Source: Scleromitrula shiraiana | Lineage: Eukaryota; Ascomycota; Leotiomycetes; Helotiales; Sclerotiniaceae | Direction: 5' to 3' | DNA: 64,000 bases | Assembly: GCA_028455995.1 (NCBI GenBank) | Contig: JABELC010000007.1 | Span: 248,001-312,000, forward strand | Shown: positions 1 to 12,625 of the stretch, in pieces | Layout of the letters: every line of letters starts with the position of its first letter | Position numbering within the stretch: the first letter of the stretch is position 1 | The notes under the pieces: model-generated | Told to the model about the DNA's origin: nothing | The model's input: the letters and a program-made list of their open reading frames with translations, nothing else | The model's database searches: none | Program-made: the position numbers and the translations under genes

Positions 1-3000
1 TTGCCAACCTCCTAGCTATAAAGTCCCCATTCCTATATTATAGAACAGATCATAGAATAACAACGAGATGTTACCCTATTGTTCCATGTCCATCTTGATC
101 TACTCTTGCTCCAAGCTATAGATCGAAATAATATATGAAAACCAATGTATTTCCATTTCATAAATCTACCCTTATCCTTTATTACTGCCAATGAAATTCC
201 TGCGTATCATCTCCCATTTCCTGTCCTTCAATTGTTGTTGTTTTTCTACGTTAACATGGGAATGTTTTGTATAAAATTCAAGAAACAAACCTTGAGATTC
301 TTGAAGTGTCCATAACTTCGATATAGCGGGTTTTTGATCCTTGCATTTGACCAGCCTGAGGCATGATGGATTAGGAATGTTGATGTAATGGGAATTCCCG
401 GAAGTGCTTTTTCTTTCATTTTTCAAACAAATCTATGACTCAGAGTCAAATCCATGGATAAGGATAATGAGGTTTGTCTATATGAAAGATTTCCACTTTC
501 TCCACTGAAATCTCTGTCTAACTAGTTTACGAAAAGTTCTTTGAACACATCTCTAAGCAATATTGCAGTCTTGCCTAGTAAGTTTCTCTCTAGCTTTTAG
601 GAGAATTAGAGGTTGTTTCTTTGAAGTAGTTTTATAAAAAGTGATTAATAACCACAAGATATTCGGATTAACGTAACAGCTAGCGTAGCGAATTTTGGCG
701 CGGCTCTAGCGTAACGGCCCAGTCCAGAATTGCATCTTGTCCTATATAACACCCCCAACTTCCTAAAATATTCAGAAAAAGCGAAATCGATACCAGAACA
801 TTACTACTATACAATATAGTAGATAATTTGTGATCCTCCCCATAAATTCCGAGTCCCCATTTTATCTTCCCTTTTAACTTCTAATTTTGATTTTCGTTGC
901 CATTACAATTATTTGCTATTGTCAATATCAGTGTTTTACCTTTATGATTAAGAATATTAGATTACCATGATCATCTCTTTTACATCTTTTATATATCATA
1001 TGTACTGTAGAAATCTCAACTAAAATCCAATATTCATGTTTTTTTATATCAATAAGTTTATATACTTTAACCAATATCTTTATCCTATTGAAAATTCATT
1101 CTTTCAGTTCCAGTCATCTATATCTCCCCATCCATCATATTCCAATTCCTATTCTTTCAGCAACCCTCAACATACTCCTTAACTTTTGTACCACAAGCTC
1201 AAAAATTCAAATCAATAATCTCCCTCCAATCTACTCCGAGTCGCTATACTTGAACCGACACCTTGCAGCTATCATTCACTTCTTCAAATTCACCAACTCG
1301 TAACCACTTCGAGGAAATCTATGAGCAAATATATAAGGAATACTCCAGAGTAGATAGCGATCGACATAACCGCCTGGACTAATTAATCTTCGTGGCTTGT
1401 TGGGGCAGTAAGTGAGCTCCATGTATTGTAGATTGAAAATAATTTCTCTTCTTACTTCGGAGGTGATGCTTCGGTAGTTTCAAGGTCTTTGTAGTTAGCC
1501 AATTCATGATATCGTCATTTCAAATCACAAGATTCAAGCAATTTCAATGACAACAATCATAACAACCATCGCTTCCTCTAGACGACTCCCATACCAGCTC
1601 TCCATACAAGTAACCATTTATAAGAATTTGATATGAACCTACAAATCAGACATCGATTGTTCATCGTGATGGTTTCAAGAAATTCTTTTGAGAGATCAGA
1701 TTTTTTTTCGAGGTAGGACATCAACACTCTTACATAGCCACAAAATGGTTTTACAAAACGAAGATACAAATGAGAGAGTTTCAATGACTCGATGTTCCAC
1801 GGATGAGCTTGTTCATATTCACCGCTCCATTTGTGATTCCTAGAAGCTCTAATCCGTGGACCATAGAATATAATTTCATCCCTCTTCTTTAACTAAACAT
1901 CCCATAGACAACCCAACCGTTCGTCAAATCAAGCCTATGGGGAAGCTACGCAGTCGATTTCTATTGTTTGAATTTTCCAAGTTTTCTATACTCTTGCACT
2001 TTGTTACCCCACTGATAGAGCATGTTCCTCTTTATGCGTTATAACCGTGAAAATCCTCCTGCTGTTGTTGATATATCAAGTTTCAATTGCAATTTAGCAC
2101 CATTGTTGTGATTGTTATTGTTCATTATCCATCATCCATCATCCATCGCCACATTTGCATTTCTATCCGAACTATAAAACTTCCAAACTCTAAATCTTCC
2201 TTCCATTCATTCTTGACTCGCGATATGACATCAAAAACAGAATAGATTCTGTGTTCTTGCTGAAGACGTCATACTCGCATCCATGGTCCCTCTACTAGAG
2301 GTTGGATTGTGATGGTTTATATAGATATGGAAGTTGTTTGAATGTGTATTTGATTGATGTATTACCAAGCAACTACTTATTTTCCTTTCGAGATTCGTAG
2401 ACGGGGGTATTTAAGAGACGGGAATGTGTATTTATATTATTCAGAACCACCTAACTTTTCAATTCATTTTCTTGCAAGGGTGTTTGGGTTTTCGGTGAAA
2501 TTGTATACAGTATTGATCTCGTCCGAAAAATTATAATATCTTAAACATGGATGTCTATCTTCGGGAATATGTATTAACGACAATAATAATAATAATAGCA
2601 AATAACTACAAGAACGATAAACGACAACAATAAAGATGAACGACAATAATACCGCTCCCCTCCAACCTAAATTTCCCCACAACAACTTCGCTCATCGCAT
2701 TCATCATTCACATGTATACGAACCACACATATACCCGATTTGGGATATTTTTGCGGCTGTACACCCGTTTGGCATCTCGATACTTGGTGGATCCGGATTA
2801 GGGAATATATAGGATTATAAGACTATAGGATTGGGAAGATGAAGAGGTTCTGGAAGTGGGATTCACTGCCCTGTTGTTCCACCCATGTTCATTCGCCTCC
2901 TCATCATACCTTCCCCATTCTGCCTCTCATCCCACCATCTATTCTACCTCTCCTCTTCATAACCATTCATTTTCCCAATTCACCTTCTCACTCTCTACCC

Positions 3001-3861
3001 CATACCTCTCCCCAACATCGTCGCAACCCCCCTCAAACCACTTCTCCTCCATATAAACCCCCCTCCCCTCCCCATCATCCACATATAGCAAAAGAACCCC
3101 ATACTTCGAAACGAAAGCGTGGATCTGCTTCCATCCATCCAGATGCCGCGCAAATGAGCCTCGTCAAATCAAACACGATTCTCTACTTACCAGTGTATCA
3201 ATAGTAATTTATAATTTAAATTGAATTTCTATTTTCTTGTTTAATCTCTTTCATTCAAGTTTTTATTTATACTGAAATATTATCATCTCTGCGCAAACGT
3301 ACTGTCATCTATAATGAGTATTGTCGATAAATCAGAACATCTGGACACTATCCCTATGACTATCACTATCACTACCACCGAACCCATCACCCTGCATCTC
3401 CATCTCCATCCCGTTCTCTAGAGACCTTCCTGTTCGCATTGATGCACAAATCGATATTGGTCTCTGTAACTGTTACACTTTGGCAAGCACGATATCTGCG
3501 ACTTTAACGCTTACACGTACAGGATATATATCCATCTATTCGTATTCGTTGTAGGAAGTTAGAGGGATATTTAGAAAGCGGGGGGGGGGGGGGGGAGGCT
3601 GAACAGTGTTTGTTCTATTCACTCAATCCATGTAAGGAACATGGGGTTTGATTCTGTGAATTATGCATGATTGATTATACTTAAAGTGTATTATATTAAT
3701 AGGATCTGATGATATGAAATGTTACAATAAAAGAATGATATCTACCGTCCACCCCCAAAAAAATGAAAGGTCCCCTTCCACCTCTCTATCACGCACACCA
3801 TCTTCCGCCCTCTCCCCCAAAACACAAATAACACCGCCTCTCAAAAACAACAGAAAAGAAC
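1..3861. other. gene-poor spacer
   Basis: No convincing gene is seen. The open frames are short, low-complexity or lack conserved motifs. The longest ATG frame, at 2839-3204, encodes a Pro/His/Ser-rich 121-residue peptide and lies in a C-rich stretch, so it is probably chance. A run of 16 G lies at 3580-3595. Confidence 0.5.
3580..3595. repeat. poly-G homopolymer
   Basis: An uninterrupted run of 16 G on the plus strand in a gene-free spacer. Its exact length is likely to be unreliable in sequencing. Confidence 0.85.
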
Positions 3862-3866
3862 AAAAA
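3862..3866 (-). terminator. RNA polymerase III T-run terminator of tRNA-Ala
   Basis: On the minus strand the tRNA 3' end is followed two bases later by five T residues. This is the usual RNA polymerase III stop signal and fits the tRNA at 3868-3939. Confidence 0.75.
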
Positions 3867-3867
3867 T

Positions 3868-3939
3868 TGGACTTGCAGGGAATCGAACCCTGGACCACTC
3901 CCATGCTAAGGGAGTATTCTACCACTGAACCACAAGCCC
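3868..3939 (-). tRNA. tRNA-Ala (anticodon AGC)
   Basis: Read on the minus strand, 72 nt fold as a full cloverleaf without an intron. The 7-bp acceptor pairs GGGCTTG with CAAGTCC. The anticodon stem CTCCC/GGGAG encloses the loop TTAGCAT, giving anticodon AGC (decodes GCU/GCC as alanine). The B-box/T-loop is GGTTCGATTCC, and the discriminator base is A. The acceptor contains the G3:U70 wobble pair, the known identity determinant for alanyl-tRNA synthetase. A T5 terminator follows immediately. CCA is not encoded, as usual in eukaryotes. Confidence 0.97.
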
Positions 3940-6410
3940 GTTGTTGTTGTTGATTGATAAACTGTGTTTCCCTATCGCTCTATTTATTTGATTTTTGGAA
4001 TTAGTGTAAGATTTGTGGGAGATTTGAGGAAAAAATGTGTCATGTGGGAACGGTGTGGGTCGATGATGGGTCTGAGCGAGCAATCGGATCGGGGCGGTAC
4101 TAAGTGAGTGGCGTGGAGTTTTTAGATGGTGGATTGCGCATGCATGGGTGGGGGTATATTTTCGCTTAGGTGAGGTAGGTAGCTTTAGTTTTTTGGAGGG
4201 AGAGGGGAGACTTTAGTGAATTGATTGATGGAGGGATTGAGATTTTTGTTGTTCATGATGATAGTGAGGATTTCATATACATACAATATCTGGTTGCATT
4301 CGAAGAACTGATGGAAATTACTGTTTTTGTATGTAGATATTGAGACCGAACCAAACTTGTGAATGATGAGGTCTTGGAAAATTTGTCAGCGAGATAGATA
4401 TTTCCAAGATAACGGTGGTTTTAGCTGTGATTTTCCGGGCCGTGAAGTGGAAAATGGTGAGAGGAAAATGAATCGCTATTACTGCCACCAGTAGTCTCAT
4501 TTCGAATGGAGCAACAGCTGTAGCTAAGAACGAAACAAATATATATCAATCACAACAAGATATCCTGGGCTGATAAGAAATGGGTTATGGGGGGAAGTGA
4601 GGAACGGTTCATACTAATCCACAATGCGACTGAACGAAGACCGGATCTGTTAAAATCACTCCATTGTGATAACTGGAACCAACTAAAACATTAGTTTCTA
4701 GTGGTATGGAGAATATATTTAGGAAATTAATACTCATTTTCTCCTTAAGAAAATTGTTTAACTGTATTTTTGCGGATCGTCCAGGGGTTGAAGGATGATG
4801 TTTGAGAGAGATATCTTATATTTTTGGATTAATTAAGAGATGGGTGGATGAATAGGAACACTTCCAATACATTTGTGTTGGACGATGATGACATAGGATG
4901 ATGGGGTATCGTATTAAACAATTCTTCTGTGTGTGGGTGCAATCTCTGGTAGATGGGTATTGATATTCACGGGATAAGGGAAAACCTTTGAAACATCATG
5001 GTCATAACTTCTGCTTCTCAGCTGATACTTGTAAGAAATTAGTAAAGTATCATCAGTATTGGCGCTTGCAAAATGTTATCGGGTGGGAAAGTCATATCTC
5101 GTGCGACAATGAAACTAATCTTCTGTTCTTATAAGATAATGTTCTCATCAATGGTATAAGATTTTTTCGTGACTACTTAATTCAAGTTTCAGCTTGCTTG
5201 GCTGATAATGAAGTTATTCCCAAAACTATAATCATCTTGATGTGAGTACACAAACTCGGTAAAGATGAGGGATATACATGTAATTGGTGATAATGAAGCG
5301 AACGAAGAGAATACGAGAATAATGACCAACATAAAACACATGGTCAAGTACTATACAAACACAGTGGTTAAAAACCCTTGCGTGATATAATTCTCCGACA
5401 ATGCTACTGAGTTAATTTTGGATTTCATTTCCTTATCACCCCTCACTGAAGGAGATTTCCCGTGTGTGGAATATAAAGTCAAATGAGACATGGCTAGAAA
5501 GTAGAGGCGGAATCGAAAATGGACCCGTACAGGAATAATTAGATGCATTGAACTGTATTCATCCAAAATTCCAAGGATAGATTTGCAAAAAATCCATGAA
5601 TATAGAAAACGTAAAGGGAAATTCGTTGTACCTTCGGAAACTGCCCGATTTTTATTTGATTGGTAAACAGTCGTCCAGTTTTGTATAACGTATACATATA
5701 GAGCGGTTGAAGAAAATTCATGAAACTTCATGAATGTATGACAAAATAATTCGGCTTATCCAATCCCCAGAGCTACACACAACCCACGGTTTCCATCATC
5801 GAAACGATCTTGTATCACGACTTAAACTTTGTGAATCATGATAAATCATCTCAAACACAACGTTTTGATATCCGGCAATATGTAATCATCAGTTTTCTCA
5901 GCTCTTATCAAAATACCTATTAATCATCGTTGAAGAAATCAAAAACAGTTGCCAAGACGAAAATATATTTCAAAATTTTCGTTCTCTTATTTTTCTTCTT
6001 CTTTCGAATACTTTGAATTGTTCATTGTTCATTGTGTTTCATCTTGGCAGCTTGGCTTTTATACTCGTGGGAGTATGTTTTTGGAAGTGAGTTGTTGATT
6101 TATGACTTATGACTTCTTTGGTCGATCGATTGGTATTTGAATACTTGAAAGGCATGATGTTGATAGAAGATGGCGGTAGGGTGTGATTGATACTTTGATA
6201 TGTAGCAACGTCGAGGTAAATGGTATGTACTACAATATTTCGATAAGATTGACTATCAATATGCAGGTAGGGTTCAACTTCATCCAATCGGACCAAGTCA
6301 TTTTGATGAAGCAAATATGGAATATATCTTCAATATATGTTTGATATGTTGGATTTCAGAGAGAAAATTGATGAAATATAAAGTAGGTAAGTTAATGTAT
6401 GATATTGATA

Positions 6411-6540
6411 TGTTGTTTTTGTTGTTGTTGTTGTTGTTATTATTATTGTTGTTATTATTGTTGTTGTTGTTGTTATCGTCGTCGTCGTTATCTTCATCTT
6501 CTTCTTCTTCATCATCATCGTCGCCATCATTGTTGTTGTT
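6411..6540. repeat. compound trinucleotide microsatellite
   Basis: An imperfect array of GTT/TTA/GTC/TCT/TCA triplets over about 130 bases. It generates long Leu/Ser frames on the plus strand and Thr/Met/Lys frames on the minus strand, which I regard as artefacts. Confidence 0.85.
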
Positions 6541-6818
6541 TGGGATTAAGTGTTAAATCAACTACAACTATCTATTAAAAATGCCAAGGAAATTTCCACT
6601 ATTCGTCATCGCTTCTAATGCCCTGAATGGATAAAATTTTTAGTTACAACGGATTGATTGGCTTGGCATTTTTTTTATTCGTCATTGTTCTTCTCGTTAA
6701 TAATTTGAGGGAAAATCAGACTACAAGACTATGAGACCACAACACTACGAGACTATTATTCATTAATTACTACTACTACTATTCATCCCATCAACAAATC
6801 CACATCTCACATCTCGAA

Positions 6819-6873
6819 TCCACCTCCACATCTACATCTACATCTACATCTGCATCTGCATCTGCATCTGCTC
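6819..6873. repeat. hexanucleotide repeat (ACATCT/GCATCT)
   Basis: About nine tandem copies of a CATCT-based hexamer that shift from TACATC to TGCATC partway along. This is a simple sequence repeat with no coding signal. Confidence 0.8.
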
Positions 6874-7110
6874 CATTCTCCATACTCTATACATACATTC
6901 ATAAAGTACACAATACACCATACAATCCTCTTATGAATGAGAATTTGAGACTCTTCTCTCTTTGTTATACTTCATAAATATCTATAGGACATCTTTGTAT
7001 AGGTCTTCAATCGTCCACACTTTGATTCCACACCACTTCTTGTCCAATACCTTTCAAATTCTCTTCACCAAAAAGACCTCATTATTGTCTGCAGACGTTG
7101 TGTAAATCTT

Positions 7111-7165
7111 TTCCTCTTTTCTTTTCTTTTCTTTTCATTTCATTTCTTCTCTTTTCATTTCACCA
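7111..7165. repeat. pentanucleotide pyrimidine repeat (TTTTC)
   Basis: Tandem TTTTC with some TTTCA variants, upstream of the CNNM gene start. Pyrimidine tracts of this kind are frequent in fungal promoters. A regulatory role is not shown. Confidence 0.75.
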
Positions 7166-7647
7166 CACTCTACGGAGCACTCGCACATTTAATCCCAGTA
7201 CATTTCCCCACCTACCTGGTAAACCAAACCACATTTCCGAACTTCCCATTTTGAAAGCTTCTACAGCTTTGAGCTGCAGCTGAGTGATTCTAGACAACCC
7301 ATTCAGGTCTTTTTCTTGCATCCTACTCTGTTGCCCAACCGTCAGAGATTGAAACAACAAACCAAAAAAAACCTCAAAATCCACTATTAAACCACGAATA
7401 CAAGCAAAATCATACGCCGACTACAATAAAATATAAAGAAGATAAGGAAGCTAGGGCCAATTGAACCGAATTAATCCGTCACAGTCCAAGCACACCAAGT
7501 CTGGTCCATTCAGAACAACTCATTACTTCCTTGAAGAGAAATCTATATCAAAAGAATTATCTCTTCCACCTTTTTGACCTCTCCCTACCTCCACCTCTAC
7601 CTTCCCAACCCCATTCTCAGTCATCTCCATATACCTTTCATTCTGAG

Positions 7648-10277
7648 ATGAACTCGAAATCAATTATTGGAGCTACTCGATCCAGCTATGTTCCAAATGG
7701 CTACACTTCAAAAAGACCTGCCATCCTTGGTATGGCAAAAATCCTCTTCCTAGGGTTATGTCAAATATCCTCGGTATCTGCGGCACCTATCGCGACATAT
7801 TTAGGAATCACCAGTGAAGATGACGCGCCAAAAGATGCGGAAGATCCAAGTTTATGGTTATATTTATTAGTGGCTGGAATCTTGGTTTTACTCGGTGGTG
7901 CTTTCGCAGGTTTAACAATTGCGTGAGTATTAAATTCATTGGATGGTCATGCATATGATTGATCAATTCAATCCTCACGAAGATTATATGCTAATTCGTT
8001 TTTTTACCCATCTAGTTTGATGGGACAGGATGGCGTCTATCTACAAGTTATCGCGACTTCTGGTGAAGGAAAAGAACAAAGACATGCGCAAAGGGTTTTC
8101 GGTTTATTACAAAAGGGAAAACATTGGGTTCTTGTGACACTCTTATTGAGTAATGTCATCGTTAATGAAACACTTCCTATCGTACTCGATCGATCACTTG
8201 GTGGAGGATGGCCTGCTGTACTTGGAAGTACTGTTTTGATTGGTATGTTGATATTATGACGTTTGTAAAACTTAAATTGACTCTAGTATAGTCATCTTCG
8301 GAGAGGTTATCCCTCAATCGGTTTGTGTTCGATATGGTCTCTCAATCGGCGCATATATGGCACCATTCGTTCTTGGCCTCATGTGGCTGCTAGCACCCGT
8401 GGCTTGGCCAACTGCAAAACTTCTCGATAAATTACTTGGAGAAGATCATGGAACCGTATACAAGAAGTCGGGATTAAAAACTCTTGTCACACTTCATAAA
8501 ACTTTGGGGCCAAGCCCTAGCGACAGATTGAATCAAGACGAAGTTACTATCATCAGTGCGGTTCTTGACCTTAAGGAGAAAGCAGTTGGCGATATCATGA
8601 CACCAATGGATGATGTATTCACAATGAGTGCTGATACAGTTCTTGATGAAGATACTATGAACATCATCCTCGGTGCTGGTTATTCTCGAATTCCAATTTA
8701 TGAACCCGGAAATGAGAATAATTTTGTTGGTATGCTCTTGGTTAAGATCCTAATTACTTATGATCCAGAGGATTGTAAACGTGTTAGTGATTTTGCTTTG
8801 GCTACTCTACCAGAGACTCGACCTGAAACAAGTTGTCTTGATATTGTAAATTTCTTCCAGGAAGGAAAATCACATATGGTTCTGGTTTCCGAATATCCCG
8901 GAGAGAACTTTGGTGCTGCTGGAGTTGTTACATTGGAAGATGTTATTGAAGAACTTATTGGAGAGTAAGTTTGATGTCATTCTTTCTACGTGTATCATAC
9001 TAACGAAATTCAGGGAAATTATTGATGAATCTGATGTCTACATCGATGTCCACAAAGCAATCAGAAGAATGACACCAGCTCCCAAATCATTACGAGTTAA
9101 ACAAGGTCATGTTCTCGAGCAAGCACCTAATGGATCCGTTCATTTACCTGATGACAATTTAATCGACCTAACAGAGGAAACCTCAGATCGTACACAAACT
9201 ACGCGCAAGCGTACTCAAACTGATATTCGAAGTGCTAGTCCTGCTGCTCACTTTGGAACTAGTCCAAAAACAACCTTCATGCGAAGAGTTTCAGCTAGTA
9301 ATGAAAACAGTATCGGTGCCAACATTGTACCTGTTCGAGGAAATATCAATGATATGCGAGAACATTTGAAACATCTTGGTCCATCCAATCTTGCCAGTCG
9401 TCCAAAAATGACTAAATATCAATCAGTTAAAATCAAGCCAGGAAACATTATCAACCGATCCGAATCAAGAACAGATTCTACCATGCCACATCGAGAATTC
9501 ATTGTCGAAGAAAATGAACCTTATAAGGACCACTTTGAACATGGACCTCAAGGAGGAGAAGGAGAAGGTCTTTTGAAGTCTGCCGGTATGGAAGCAAAAG
9601 ATGGTGTTCAAGCCGTTCAACAGGGTTATGGTTCTATAACCGCCCCTCATACTTCTTATAGTAGTCCACCTAAAAGTCCGCATTCCTCCCAACCACAATC
9701 TCCAAGTGGTAATCATCACCGTTCTATCTCGAGTTTCTTCAATAAGAGTAACAAGAGTTCGGATACAGTGGGCAGTATGAAATCAGGTAGTCCACCTACT
9801 AGTAGGAGAAAGGGCGCCGCGAGAAGCGGAAGCATTACGGAGAATCTGATAGATGCAGGTGGAGTAAGAAAAATGGTCTTGGAAACTAGTCCAGTTAGCG
9901 CCGGTGATGGCGAAAGAGAAAGAGAAAGAGAAAGAGAAACCCATAGTAGTTCGAGCGGAAGTGGAAATGTTAATGGCAAGGGTAAAGGGGGCAGAGTGAG
10001 ATTTAAAAGATTCTTAAGTAATACTGATGGGGTTATTGAAAGTGAGACGGGAACGGAGGGGACTAATACGGCGGCGGAAGATGATGATGGGGAGGGTGAG
10101 GAGGGCGTTGTTAATGCGGTTGGTGGAGGAGATAGGGATGGGGAGGGCAAGAAGGTTAATAGGACGGGTACGGGTACTTCGAGTGGGACTGTTAGTTCGA
10201 GTGGGAATGGGGGGTCGATTGGGGGAGCGAAGAAAAAGAATAAGAAAAAGAAGAAGAAGGGGTCGAAATGGACTTGA
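7648..10277 (+). CDS. CNNM/Mam3-type DUF21-CBS transmembrane protein
   Basis: Model: join(7648..7922, 8016..8242, 8292..8964, 9014..10277), 812 aa; all introns are GT-AG. The family (yeast Mam3, animal CNNM, bacterial CorC) consists of membrane proteins of the vacuole or plasma membrane linked to divalent-metal homeostasis. An N-terminal hydrophobic/luminal segment is followed by the DUF21 core: membrane segments near residues 69-97, 127-150 and 180-207, with the conserved AGLTIALMG and NETLPIVL motifs. A CBS pair spans about 265-395 ([25 protein letters not shown]). A disordered tail of roughly 400 residues follows, with an Arg-Glu run and a Lys-rich end. ATG 7648 is the first in-frame ATG. 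I see no lesion. Family assignment is secure; the metal specificity cannot be read from the sequence. Confidence 0.93.
9913..9939 (+). repeat. GAAAGA hexamer repeat inside the CNNM tail
   Basis: Tandem GAAAGA/GAGAAA units that encode an Arg-Glu repeat in the disordered C-terminal tail. Length variation here would not shift the frame if whole hexamers are gained or lost. Confidence 0.8.
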
Positions 10278-11587
10278 GCTTGAGCTTGACTGGGGCCGCC
10301 TTGACTCTTGATTCTGGATTGTCTGAATTGTGGAGGGGGATAGAATGATTTGGTGGCTTTTGAAAGTGAGGACGGTATATAATCGATCTGCATGGGGAGA
10401 AAGGGGATTTGTATTATATAGTTTGGAAAGAGTGGTACGGGAGGGTGTGTAGAAAAGACGAAAGAATGGAGAACGAGACTGGGGCGGCGGTATACAGGAA
10501 TGGGGCAAAAAAAGAGAGAGGGTATGGTAGTGGAAGAAAGTGAACAAAGGGAACATGGTAAATGCGGTGCGGTATGACACGATCATCCTGTATCTTTATA
10601 TTTTTGTAATGAGGGATTGGATGGATGGAGTAGGTAAGGAGACAGGAGTAGGAGTAGGAAGGAGAAGGAGTAGGAGTAGGAAGGAGTAAAAATCGGAAAT
10701 TAAATAAAATACAAGTATAATCGTTAGTAAGGGACAAATCGTATAAGAATTTGTTCGTCGTCATCAAAATTTTATCTCTTGTGCTCGATAAACTTATATT
10801 CAGAGAACTAAGTAAATCAGAGGTTTGGAGCTGGGACGTTGGGATGATGGGTTAGTCAGTCGTTCGTTAGATTCAAAATGTCGATATGCCCAAAATGGCA
10901 ACTCGCACTGCTTTGCAACTCATAGGTACCAGTTACCCATAAGTTTTCTACTTACACATCGAGAACTCTAAACCATCCTCAATATATCGAAAGAAAAGAT
11001 ACAGCTTCCGCAATGTCCACGTTCTCCTAACAGTCAATAGAAAGACCACCAAATTTCTTCCTTCCACAAGTAAGATGTCGTTTGTCCATCTGTACTAAGG
11101 TGGCATGTTCTGCGAGCAATCGATATCAACGATGGCATAAGATCTTCTATTTTTAATTGCAAAAATGGACTATGTTATTATTAGTGTCAGCAATAAGCCG
11201 TCTAATTGATTCAATATCAGGCACTGATGAATAGTTGTAATGGATTGTAAGTGGAATAGTTTTTCGTACATCAAGTGAGTGAATATTGTTGTTAATAGTG
11301 GATTGAATTTCGCATCTGAGAATATGTTCCCAGCCCCCCTAAAGATGAAAATATCGATAGTATCTATTCATCTTCAGTTTGAATTGTTGAAGTTTTGTAG
11401 ACAGTGTCGGGGCAAACTTCTTTCATGTCAGTCGTGCTGTCTTCAATACCAATTGTGTATCTCATCATGAGAGTACGGAGAACGAGAAATCAAGCGATAT
11501 CTTGAGTTTTCCATCATCTAGTCCAAGAAATACGTAGATAGTCTCCCATATAGCAACATCACTACAAATAATTTCAATATTGACAAC
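10278..11587. other. spacer after the CNNM gene
   Basis: 3' region of the CNNM gene followed by spacer. Purine-rich GGAGTAGGA-type repeats lie around 10620-10690. No gene is supported. Confidence 0.5.
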
Positions 11588-12625
11588 ATGACACCAAGGC
11601 CTTACTCCTCACTCAATCAGTCACGGTCTTCATTCAGCAAAGAAAAAGCTCACGCAATACTATGCACAGCTAATACCTCTCAAAAGACACCGGCACAAGG
11701 TGGAACACGAAGCCCGCCATGCTCCCCTTTTAATCGGTCACCACCTTGTGCCAGAAGGAAAAAGAGCAGAGCCATGTTATCCATAGTGCATGCTCCAACA
11801 ACACCAAAATCTCGACCTCAAGGACCGCGGCCTTTGCCCATCCGCTCTCGTACAATACCACGAGATTTCGAGCATAGAGTAGAAGATAAAGCAACTTCAT
11901 CTCTTACCTATTCCTCATCATCACATCAACATCAACCTTTGCAGCCCAAAGACTCTAATCTTTCCTCCTTCCCACCTCGAGGGTCAGAATCTCAAACCAA
12001 CGCAGAAGAGACTAGAGAAATGCTACCGGAAGCCTATTCCTTGCCACCTCAATATCGACGCGAATCTCTCGAACCAACCCCTCTCAATCTTCCCTCCTCC
12101 CAACGCAATCCTCCACCATTGCCCTCTCATAACGAAGAACCGGAACCCCTCGTTCATGCCTCCTCGTCCCTTCAATATCAACCTTTACAATCCCAACATC
12201 TCTATCAACACTCCCCACAAGATAGAAATTCACAGTCTCCAACCAACAGACTAATCCCAGAGCCAAGAACATCATCACACCTGGCCAATTCCCCCCAATT
12301 TCGAGCTCTCCCGCCCCTCCCTACCTCATCCCTGAACTATACCTATACCCCACCAACACCATTTACACGCCAAACCACAAAATCAAACCTAAAATCAAAA
12401 CCCAAACCACTACTACCACCCGCCAACACCTCACCTCCAAATCCCCATTTCTCTTCCCAGCCACAAAGCCAAACCACTGCTTCTTCACACGATCCGCCCA
12501 GCCCACGCGCCCCCCTTCCCCTCCCCACCCCCGCCCAACCCCAGCCAGAATTCCCCTGTCTCAAATCCACCTGTCTCTACACCTTTCCCACGAAATTTCT
12601 ATTAAATTATCATATGTTCTACTAG
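11588..12625 (+). CDS. Pro/Ser-rich protein ending in a partial finger
   Basis: Single open frame of 345 aa from ATG 11588. Residues 1-310 are disordered and rich in Pro, Ser, Gln and Asn, with basic patches. The last 35 residues contain C-x4-C-x12-H and a Phe-Pro-Thr step. This resembles the first finger of the gene at 14658 (Cys-[LF]-Lys-x-x-Cys ... Phe-Pro-Thr ... His-Met). The frame is closed by TAG at 12623-12625, but the same frame continues to TAA at 12737-12739. That continuation encodes further cysteines including a C-x2-C, which would complete a finger pair. Either the stop is a recent nonsense change or the 3' end is spliced in a way I could not find. Function unknown; a DNA-binding or chromatin role is a guess from the finger. 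Confidence 0.55.
   Translation: MTPRPYSSLNQSRSSFSKEKAHAILCTANTSQKTPAQGGTRSPPCSPFNRSPPCARRKKSRAMLSIVHAPTTPKSRPQGPRPLPIRSRTIPRDFEHRVEDKATSSLTYSSSSHQHQPLQPKDSNLSSFPPRGSESQTNAEETREMLPEAYSLPPQYRRESLEPTPLNLPSSQRNPPPLPSHNEEPEPLVHASSSLQYQPLQSQHLYQHSPQDRNSQSPTNRLIPEPRTSSHLANSPQFRALPPLPTSSLNYTYTPPTPFTRQTTKSNLKSKPKPLLPPANTSPPNPHFSSQPQSQTTASSHDPPSPRAPLPLPTPAQPQPEFPCLKSTCLYTFPTKFLLNYHMFY

Larger units (their letters stand above)
3940..7647. other. spacer upstream of the CNNM gene
   Basis: No gene supported. Open frames here are short and without recognisable domains, including 5351-5731 on the minus strand. The stretch holds several simple repeats (6411-6540, 6819-6873, 7111-7165). The last 500 bases before 7648 are pyrimidine-rich, as is common in fungal promoters and leaders. 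Confidence 0.5.

Noticed and set aside
2839..3204. 121-residue Pro/His/Ser-rich ATG frame
   Set aside because: Low complexity caused by a C-rich stretch, an overlapping alternative frame of similar length, and no domain or promoter context.
5351..5731. 126-codon minus-strand frame
   Set aside because: Mixed composition without motif, no paralogue, and AT-rich codon use like random spacer.
6317..6556. Leu/Ser-rich frame
   Set aside because: Generated entirely by the trinucleotide microsatellite.
9716..10586. Long minus-strand frames opposite the CNNM tail
   Set aside because: Shadows of the biased plus-strand tail; no independent coding signal.
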